The notes below the pieces were generated by a model that worked only from the letters and a program-made list of their open reading frames with translations, made no database searches and had not been told where the DNA came from. The position numbers and the translations under genes were made by a program. From a virus, in the IMG/VR virus record IMGVR_UViG_3300029309_000396, positions 1-21,536 of that record: a stretch of 21,536 nucleotides of DNA; one strand, written 5' to 3'. Below, piece after piece: positions 14,118-18,044 of this stretch (the first letter of the stretch is position 1; each line of letters starts with the position of its first letter).

Positions 14118-14155
14118 GAGAAGCTTTTAAAATTGGGTAGCTTCTCATAAACCCT
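14118..14155 (-). promoter_or_regulatory. Candidate cis-regulatory RNA (hairpin/pseudoknot), copy 2
   Basis: On the minus strand AGGGTTTAT, stem GAGAAGCT / AGCTTCTC (8 bp), loop ACCCAATTTTAAA (13 nt). Compared with copy 1, two stem positions differ on each arm in a compensatory way, while the loop's ACCC and the upstream GGGT are unchanged. It ends about 4 nt before the GGAG of the 104-aa gene. GTTTAAAC (14156-14163) adjoins its 5' side. Confidence 0.65.
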
Positions 14156-14167
14156 GTTTAAACTCTC

Positions 14168-14536
14168 TTAGTTGTTAGCTTGTCTCTCTGCGAATATCTG
14201 AGCATTCCTAGCAACGTCTGAAACTGAGCCACCATTCTGAACTAGCCTTCCATCAACCTGAATCAATCTTCTTTTAAATTTAGGTTTCATGATTGTCTTA
14301 ACCGCTTTTCTTTTTAAAGCTCTGTTGACTCTCTCGGCTCTCTTCAGAAACTCTTCAACCTGTTTAACATTCTCAGAATCAAAGTATTCAATTAAAAGCC
14401 AGATATTATTGCCGTTGAGTTCATCCTTGCCAACATATCTAAAATGTTGCCCATGCTCATCAATACCAAATTGACCCTTCTGGAAAGAGCCTTCCGCAGT
14501 TCCATATTTAATTGTTACAGTTTTTTGAAATTTCAT
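14168..14536 (-). CDS. Hypothetical basic protein, 122 aa, first gene of the leftward arm
   Basis: Unrecognised. The start at 14536 (MKFQKTVTIKYGTAEG) is chosen because GGAG lies 5 nt upstream; an in-frame ATG further up lacks one. The first 60 residues look beta-rich, and the middle is a basic helix (EEFLKRAERVNRALKRKAVKT; KPKFKRRLIQ), so DNA or RNA binding is plausible. As the gene nearest the origin and the leftward promoter, it is expected to be among the first expressed. Confidence 0.75.
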   Translation of the reverse strand: MKFQKTVTIKYGTAEGSFQKGQFGIDEHGQHFRYVGKDELNGNNIWLLIEYFDSENVKQVEEFLKRAERVNRALKRKAVKTIMKPKFKRRLIQVDGRLVQNGGSVSDVARNAQIFAERQANN

Positions 14537-14576
14537 AATTTCTCCATAGTTAAAATTAATATTGAGCAACCCCAAG

Positions 14577-14596
14577 TTATCCACAAGTTATCCACA
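14577..14596 (+). promoter_or_regulatory. Two perfect DnaA boxes
   Basis: TTATCCACA occurs at 14577-14585 and again at 14588-14596 in the same orientation, one helical turn apart (11 bp). This is the consensus host DnaA binding site. Two exact copies side by side next to an A+T-rich repeat region point to DnaA-assisted origin opening or to repression of the gene at 14168-14536. Confidence 0.7.
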
Positions 14597-14705
14597 TTTG
14601 AATATTTAGCGTTGCCGTCCATGCGTTCATTATACAGAAAAACACCAGAGATTTTATAACTGTGAGTTATATTGTTATAGCGTGAAGTTATAATTAAAAT
14701 CTTTA

Positions 14706-14737
14706 GAAGTTTATGAAGTTTATGAAGTTTATGAAGT
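14706..14737 (+). repeat. Tandem 9-bp repeats (iteron-like)
   Basis: GAAGTTTAT is repeated three times without a gap (14706-14732) and followed by a partial fourth unit, GAAGT. Related TTTATGAAG and TTTATAAAG words continue to about 14760. Tandem A+T-rich direct repeats next to DnaA boxes are typical of origins. Confidence 0.7.
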
Positions 14738-14860
14738 CTTTTATAAAGTCCTTTATGAAGTGTTAGATATACCTACTACTTTATAAGTGCATTCTCTCTG
14801 ATAGTTAACCAGACTGAATAACTTTAAAAGGGGCTTTTTATTTTTTGAATCTTGCAAAGA

Positions 14861-14941
14861 CTTTATAAAGTTTTAAAAGTTTTACAGAGAGAGTTTAAAC
14901 ACTTTATAAAGTCTTCATAAATTTAGAAAGCCTTTATAAAG
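14861..14941. repeat. CTTTATAAAG palindromes, three exact copies
   Basis: The 10-bp palindrome CTTTATAAAG occurs exactly at 14861-14870, 14902-14911 and 14932-14941, with near copies at about 14739-14749, 14776-14784 and 15086-15095. Such clustering suggests binding sites for an initiator or regulator rather than base composition alone. Confidence 0.6.
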
Positions 14942-15198
14942 TCTTTGAAAGGGGAGCTATTAGAATCTAGAGAAGCCTTTGTAAAGTTTTACAGGCGGGG
15001 GCAGAGTGCCAGAGGGGGGTACACCGGTAGTATATAGTTCATCTACATTTTACAAAGTTTTTCAATGTTAACCAGTGCCCCTATACTTTATAAAAGAGAC
15101 ATAGTTTTTATATATAAATATAGAAACTTTTTAAGGGTTTTATAAAAGAATATTTGGGTGGGTTATATAGGTATTTACCGGGGGTCGGTAACACTTAT

Positions 15199-15227
15199 AT
15201 TATACAGTTGCAAATTCATTTTGTCAA
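15199..15227 (-). promoter_or_regulatory. Leftward perfect-consensus sigma-70 promoter
   Basis: The minus strand has TTGACA (15227-15222), a 17-bp spacer and TATAAT (15204-15199), both hexamers perfect. Transcription would start near 15192, at the edge of the inverted repeat TTACCG/CGGTAA (15175-15191), and run through the origin region into the early arm. Confidence 0.85.
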
Positions 15228-15250
15228 GCATTATTTTTATACTTGACAAA
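15220..15250. repeat. Inverted repeat spanning the two -35 hexamers
   Basis: TTTGTCAAG (15220-15228) and CTTGACAAA (15242-15250) are exact inverted 9-mers separated by 13 bp, each containing the -35 of one of the divergent promoters. It may simply reflect two facing consensus -35 elements, or be an operator allowing joint control. Confidence 0.55.
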
Positions 15251-15271
15251 TTTGCAAAGTACCTCTATAAT
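15243..15271 (+). promoter_or_regulatory. Rightward perfect-consensus sigma-70 promoter
   Basis: TTGACA (15243-15248), 17 bp, TATAAT (15266-15271), both hexamers perfect. The expected start of transcription (about 15278) is within 1-3 bases of the small terminase ATG at 15280, so the first mRNA would be leaderless or nearly so. Confidence 0.85.
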
Positions 15272-15279
15272 AGTAAGGT

Positions 15280-15696
15280 ATGTCCTATCTGCAAACTAAA
15301 AAAGAAAGAAACCTTACTGAAAAGCAACAAGCATTTTTAGATAATCTTGTTACAACAGATGGTGACTTTAAAAAGTCTGCAGAACTGGCAGGATACTCAG
15401 GCAATCACTATCAAGTTTTGAAATCTCTTAGGGAAGAAGTAGTCGACTTAGCCTCGGATGTACTTGCTCGTTCTGCACCAAAAGCTGCATTTAAGTTAGT
15501 GCAGTTAATGGAATCGGACAGACCCGTACCTCAAGCTAGTCAAAAGCTAACTGCAGCTCAGACTATCCTAGATAGAGTGGGTGTTGCTAAGACTGATAGA
15601 GTTGAGGTTAATCATAATGCAACAGGCGGTATATTTATCCTGCCTGAAAAACAAGCTATAGATGTAGACTATGAAGATATTTCTAACGGAAGTTGA
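15280..15696 (+). CDS. terS: Terminase small subunit
   Basis: DNA-recognition subunit of the packaging motor, 138 aa. The N-terminal region LTEKQQAFLDNLVTTDGDFKKSAELAGYSG is a helix-turn-helix of the phage terminase small subunit type, followed by helical oligomerisation segments (ARSAPKAAFKLVQLME; QKLTAAQTILDRVG) and an acidic C-terminus that may contact the large subunit. It heads the rightward arm directly behind a perfect promoter. No ribosome binding site with normal spacing precedes the ATG, and AAGG lies too close, so leaderless initiation is likely. Its end overlaps the next gene by 26 nt. Confidence 0.85.
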   Translation: MSYLQTKKERNLTEKQQAFLDNLVTTDGDFKKSAELAGYSGNHYQVLKSLREEVVDLASDVLARSAPKAAFKLVQLMESDRPVPQASQKLTAAQTILDRVGVAKTDRVEVNHNATGGIFILPEKQAIDVDYEDISNGS

Positions 15697-15871
15697 AGAA
15701 GATGGTAAAAGATATGCAGGTCCTAATATACTTGCAGAAGACTGGCAAAAGGCTGAACAAGCTGCAAAACATAATAACTTAATACTTATTGGTGAGTTTG
15801 TTGAAATAGTTGCAGATGGTGAGTTAATGCATTACATTGATAAAGTAGAAGACACAAGAGTACTACACTAA
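15671..15871 (+). CDS. Conserved small phage protein, 66 aa
   Basis: Small alpha/beta protein (MKIFLTEVEEDGKRYAGPNI, then a helix DWQKAEQAAKHNNL and a strand-rich acidic end). Similar 'FLTEVE-DGK-YAGP ... EAE' proteins recur between the terminase genes of marine phages, but no function is known to me. It overlaps the small terminase by 26 nt and the next gene by 1 nt (TAATG), so it is translationally coupled on both sides. Confidence 0.7.
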   Translation: MKIFLTEVEEDGKRYAGPNILAEDWQKAEQAAKHNNLILIGEFVEIVADGELMHYIDKVEDTRVLH

Positions 15872-16167
15872 TGGCACACGAAAAAAGAAGAGCGTCTTTA
15901 ATAAAAAAGCACAACTTAAAAGGAGTTAATAAACCTAAACGTACTCCTAACCATCCGACAAAATCACATATGGTTTTAGCTCAGGAAGGTCATACGCTAA
16001 AACTCATACGTTTTGGACAGCAGGGTGCTGAGACTGCAGGTAAGCCAAAACCCGGTGAATCTGAAAGAATGAAGAAGAAAAGAGCGTCTTTCAAAGCTCG
16101 GCATCGTAAAAACATAGCTAAAGGTAAGATGTCAGCAGCTTACTGGGCTAACAGAGTTAAATGGTAA
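15871..16167 (+). CDS. Conserved basic phage protein, 98 aa
   Basis: Highly basic protein with the recognisable block LIRFGQQGAETAGKPKPGES and the closing RASFKARHRKNIAKGKMSAAYWANRVKW. This pattern occurs in many marine phages and some large viruses as a domain of unknown function. The charge implies nucleic acid contact, perhaps in packaging or as a virion protein, but this is inference. The start overlaps the previous stop (TAATG), and the IscU gene begins 1 nt after its stop. Confidence 0.75.
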   Translation: MAHEKRRASLIKKHNLKGVNKPKRTPNHPTKSHMVLAQEGHTLKLIRFGQQGAETAGKPKPGESERMKKKRASFKARHRKNIAKGKMSAAYWANRVKW

Positions 16168-16168
16168 T

Positions 16169-16618
16169 ATGGCTTATTCCAAACAAGTAGTTGACCGTTT
16201 TGAAAGTGTTTTAAATAATCCTGACAAACATGCAGTTGGTAGGTTTGACCCCAACGACCCTAATGTAGCTACCGGTTTAACTGGTGCTCCCGCATGTGGT
16301 GATGTTATGAAGTTGCAATTAAAACTAAATAATGATGTAATAGAGGATGTTAAATTTAAAACCTATGGTTGCGGTTCTGCCATAGCATCAAGCACAATGT
16401 TTGTTGATATGTTGAAAGGTAAAACTATAGCTGAAGCAAAGCAGATAAAAGATAAAGATATTGCTGCAGCTTTGGAACTGCCTTCTATTAAGTTACATTG
16501 CAGTGTTTTAGCAGAAGAAAGTATTCATAGAGCTATAACAGACTGGGAAGCTAAAGTACAACATAGACAACATAACCAGCCAGAACGCTGGGAAGACCCT
16601 AACGGTTACGGTTACTAA
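16169..16618 (+). CDS. iscU: IscU-type iron-sulfur cluster scaffold protein
   Basis: Scaffold on which [2Fe-2S] and [4Fe-4S] clusters are assembled with a cysteine desulfurase before transfer to client proteins. The 149-aa protein aligns with E. coli IscU over nearly its whole length: MAYS at the start, GAPACGDVMKL (C43, D45), FKTYGCGSAIASS (C68), and LPSIKLHCSVLAEE (H110, C111). All five cluster or transfer residues are present. The HscA-binding LPPVK is LPSIK here. A phage-specific C-terminal tail of about 20 residues (RQHNQPERWEDPNGYGY) is added. It is in the late arm between the terminase genes; an auxiliary metabolic role, or maturation of an Fe-S virion protein, is inferred. Confidence 0.95.
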   Translation: MAYSKQVVDRFESVLNNPDKHAVGRFDPNDPNVATGLTGAPACGDVMKLQLKLNNDVIEDVKFKTYGCGSAIASSTMFVDMLKGKTIAEAKQIKDKDIAAALELPSIKLHCSVLAEESIHRAITDWEAKVQHRQHNQPERWEDPNGYGY

Positions 16619-16779
16619 TGCCACACGCAGGACACTTTGGAGTAAAATCCGCAGCTAAACGTAACAGAATGGCTCGTAACAAAGCTAGAGCTAAACAAGT
16701 ATCTGATGAACAGTTTAATGATAACTGGGATAAAATTTTTGGAGGCAAAAATGCCAAGAAAAGCAATGACAAAAAGTAG
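16618..16779 (+). CDS. Small basic protein, 53 aa
   Basis: A short gene that begins on the last base of the iscU stop (TAATG) and encodes MPHAGHFGVKSAAKRNRMAR followed by acidic and basic segments (DNWDKIFGGKNAKKSNDKK). Coupling to iscU and its position in a tightly overlapping gene string support it. It overlaps the next gene by 29 nt; the GGAGG of that gene is inside it. Function is unknown. Confidence 0.65.
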   Translation: MPHAGHFGVKSAAKRNRMARNKARAKQVSDEQFNDNWDKIFGGKNAKKSNDKK

Positions 16780-16993
16780 AACTACCACAAAAAGACGTGT
16801 TACTAAAAGCACAGGCGGTAAATCTAAATCAAGAGTTAATGAAGCTGGTAACTATACTAAACCTACTATGCGAAGAAATCTTTTCAATAAGATTAAAGCT
16901 GGTAGTAAAGGCGGTAAACCCGGACAATGGAGTGCTCGAAAGGCACAGATGTTAGCTAAACAGTATAAAGCTAAAGGTGGTGGTTACAGATAA
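16751..16993 (+). CDS. Conserved small basic phage protein, 80 aa
   Basis: The start at 16751 has an excellent GGAGG site 6 nt upstream; an upstream in-frame ATG lies inside the previous gene. The protein is very basic, with NEAGNYTKPTMRRNLFNKIK and KGGKPGQWSARKAQMLAKQY as the recognisable block, ending KAKGGGYR. I recognise this block from many marine phages and some nucleocytoplasmic large DNA viruses; no function is established. The charge suggests DNA association in the virion or during packaging. Confidence 0.75.
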   Translation: MPRKAMTKSRTTTKRRVTKSTGGKSKSRVNEAGNYTKPTMRRNLFNKIKAGSKGGKPGQWSARKAQMLAKQYKAKGGGYR

Positions 16994-17119
16994 ATGGAAC
17001 TAGCACTATACACTATTGCTTTTGTTGTTGGTTTAACTTTTGGTTTTATCATGTCTCAAATAGTTGTAAATTTAATTTATACGATTACAGAAAAAAATGC
17101 CACTAAAAAAAGGAAGTAG
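16994..17119 (+). CDS. Single-span membrane microprotein, 41 aa
   Basis: A short gene starting directly after the preceding stop codon (TAAATG). The sequence [20 protein letters not shown] is one transmembrane helix, with a hydrophobic continuation and a lysine-rich end ([10 protein letters not shown]) that would face the cytoplasm. It overlaps the next gene by 23 nt. A small holin-like or membrane-anchoring role is possible, but a holin cannot be claimed from one helix. Confidence 0.6.
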   Translation: MELALYTIAFVVGLTFGFIMSQIVVNLIYTITEKNATKKRK

Positions 17120-17252
17120 TCAAAAAACTATTTCAAAGAATATTAAAAAACTTAAAAAAGAGGGTAAGCCTCAAAAACAAGCTGTAGCTATAGCACTATC
17201 TAAAGCAGGTAAAAATGACAAAAAGAAAAGACCCAGAAGTAGGAACAGGTAA
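17097..17252 (+). CDS. Conserved small basic phage protein, 51 aa
   Basis: A short gene encoding [20 protein letters not shown] and then [16 protein letters not shown], a pattern I recognise as a very common small phage protein beside structural and terminase genes. Function is unknown. It overlaps the membrane microprotein by 23 nt and the next gene by 38 nt. The C-terminal 12 residues ([10 protein letters not shown]) are probably constrained by that overlap. Confidence 0.7.
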   Translation: MPLKKGSSQKTISKNIKKLKKEGKPQKQAVAIALSKAGKNDKKKRPRSRNR

Positions 17253-17517
17253 GAAACCTAAAGGTAGTGGTAGACGTTTGTATACCGATGAGAACCCGAA
17301 AGATACAGTTAGTATTAAGTATGCTACTCCTACAGATGCTCGTAACACTGTAAAGAAAGTTAAGAACATTAATAAACCATTTGCTCGTAAGATACAAATA
17401 CTTACTGTACTTGAACAAAGAGCAAAGGTTCAAGGTAAAACAGAACAAGCAAATATAGCTAAACGAGGTAAAGAAGCTATTAGGAGAGAAAATGAGTCTA
17501 ACAAAAACACAGCGTAG
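17215..17517 (+). CDS. Conserved basic phage protein, 100 aa
   Basis: Basic protein opening [20 protein letters not shown] and [16 protein letters not shown], followed by a helical, Lys/Arg-rich C-terminal half. The '[23 protein letters not shown]' type of opening recurs in marine phages next to the large terminase. Function is unknown; nucleic acid binding is inferred from charge. It overlaps both neighbours (38 and 26 nt). Confidence 0.72.
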   Translation: MTKRKDPEVGTGKKPKGSGRRLYTDENPKDTVSIKYATPTDARNTVKKVKNINKPFARKIQILTVLEQRAKVQGKTEQANIAKRGKEAIRRENESNKNTA

Positions 17518-17740
17518 TCTTAGACAGTGGACCAAACAAAAATGGAGAACTAAGAGTGGCAAGAAGTCCTCGGAGACCGGAGAACGCTACTTACCTGAAA
17601 AAGCTATTAAAGCCCTATCAGATGAAGAATATGCAGCAACGACAAGGGCAAAAAGAAAAGGCACAAAGAAAGGCAAACAATTTGTTAAACAACCAAAACG
17701 AGTTGCCGAAAAAACAAGAAAGTATAGAAAGACCTCCTAA
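17492..17740 (+). CDS. Conserved basic phage protein (probably DUF5872 type), 82 aa
   Basis: The sequence WTKQKWRTKSGKKSSETGER then YLPEKAIKALSDEEYAATTR and a Lys/Arg-rich end is a pattern I associate with DUF5872, a small basic domain in phages and large viruses; the number should be confirmed by a profile search. GGAG stands 7 nt before the ATG. An alternative frame is also open through its second half and continues into the next gene, but codes mainly Gln/Lys-rich sequence there. Role unknown. Confidence 0.75.
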   Translation: MSLTKTQRSLRQWTKQKWRTKSGKKSSETGERYLPEKAIKALSDEEYAATTRAKRKGTKKGKQFVKQPKRVAEKTRKYRKTS

Positions 17741-17744
17741 ACAA

Positions 17745-18044
17745 ATGAGATTAGTTCCTGACGGTTACATAAGAAGAGCTACTTCAACTATACCTTTTGG
17801 TTATGAGTTAGATGAGAATACTCCTAACTATTTAAAACCTATCGAAGAAGAACTAGACGCTTTATCTTTTGCAGAGAGTATGATTTTAAATGAAGAGTGT
17901 AGTCTACAAGAAGCTTGTGATTGGTTAGAGTACAAAACAGGTAGAAAGATTTCAAAGCCCGGACTAAAGAAACATGTCGATAAAAAATACGGACAGCGAG
18001 AAGAAAGATTGGGAAGTCAATCCTCATCTTTACTTGCAAGATGA
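17745..18044 (+). CDS. Helix-turn-helix-like protein preceding the large terminase, 99 aa
   Basis: MRLVPDGYIRRATSTIPFGY and ELDENTPNYLKPIEEELDAL precede a helical segment, CSLQEACDWLEYKTGRKISK, that reads like a helix-turn-helix used in terminase small subunits or terminase-associated DNA-binding proteins. I start it at the ATG at 17745, 4 nt after the preceding stop; the same frame is open back to 17556, but that part lies over the DUF5872-type gene and looks like its shadow. It overlaps the large terminase by 71 nt in another frame. Function is inferred from position. Confidence 0.65.
   Translation: MRLVPDGYIRRATSTIPFGYELDENTPNYLKPIEEELDALSFAESMILNEECSLQEACDWLEYKTGRKISKPGLKKHVDKKYGQREERLGSQSSSLLAR

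Larger units (their letters stand above)
14537..15279. other. Gene-free central region: probable replication origin and divergent control region
   Basis: This 743-bp stretch separates the two arms. From left to right it holds two DnaA boxes, an A+T-rich stretch with repeated GTTATA, three tandem 9-bp repeats, several CTTTATAAAG palindromes, one GTTTAAAC, G-rich clusters on the + strand, and two back-to-back promoters. Minus-strand transcripts from the leftward promoter would cross the whole region and could serve as primers. No convincing gene was found in it. Confidence 0.6.

Noticed and set aside
14533-14622. 29-codon minus-strand frame ending on the start codon of the gene at 14168-14536, with a TATAAT just upstream
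   Set aside because: It could be a leaderless leader peptide, but the -35 is poor and the frame runs through the DnaA boxes; the evidence is too thin to call.
14821-14851. Rho-independent terminator on the plus strand (AAAAG-GGG-CTTTT then T-rich)
   Set aside because: The stem is only 5 bp and A+T-only apart from one pair, and no plus-strand transcript is expected to arrive from the left.
15158-15340. 60-codon plus-strand open frame covering the divergent promoters
   Set aside because: It spans both promoter elements and the terminase start in another frame, lacks a ribosome binding site and has low-quality sequence.
17974-18044. Programmed frameshift fusing the HTH-like gene to terL at the A6 run near 17982
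   Set aside because: The terL frame is +1 relative to the upstream gene, whereas an A-run slip would normally give -1, and terL has its own ATG.
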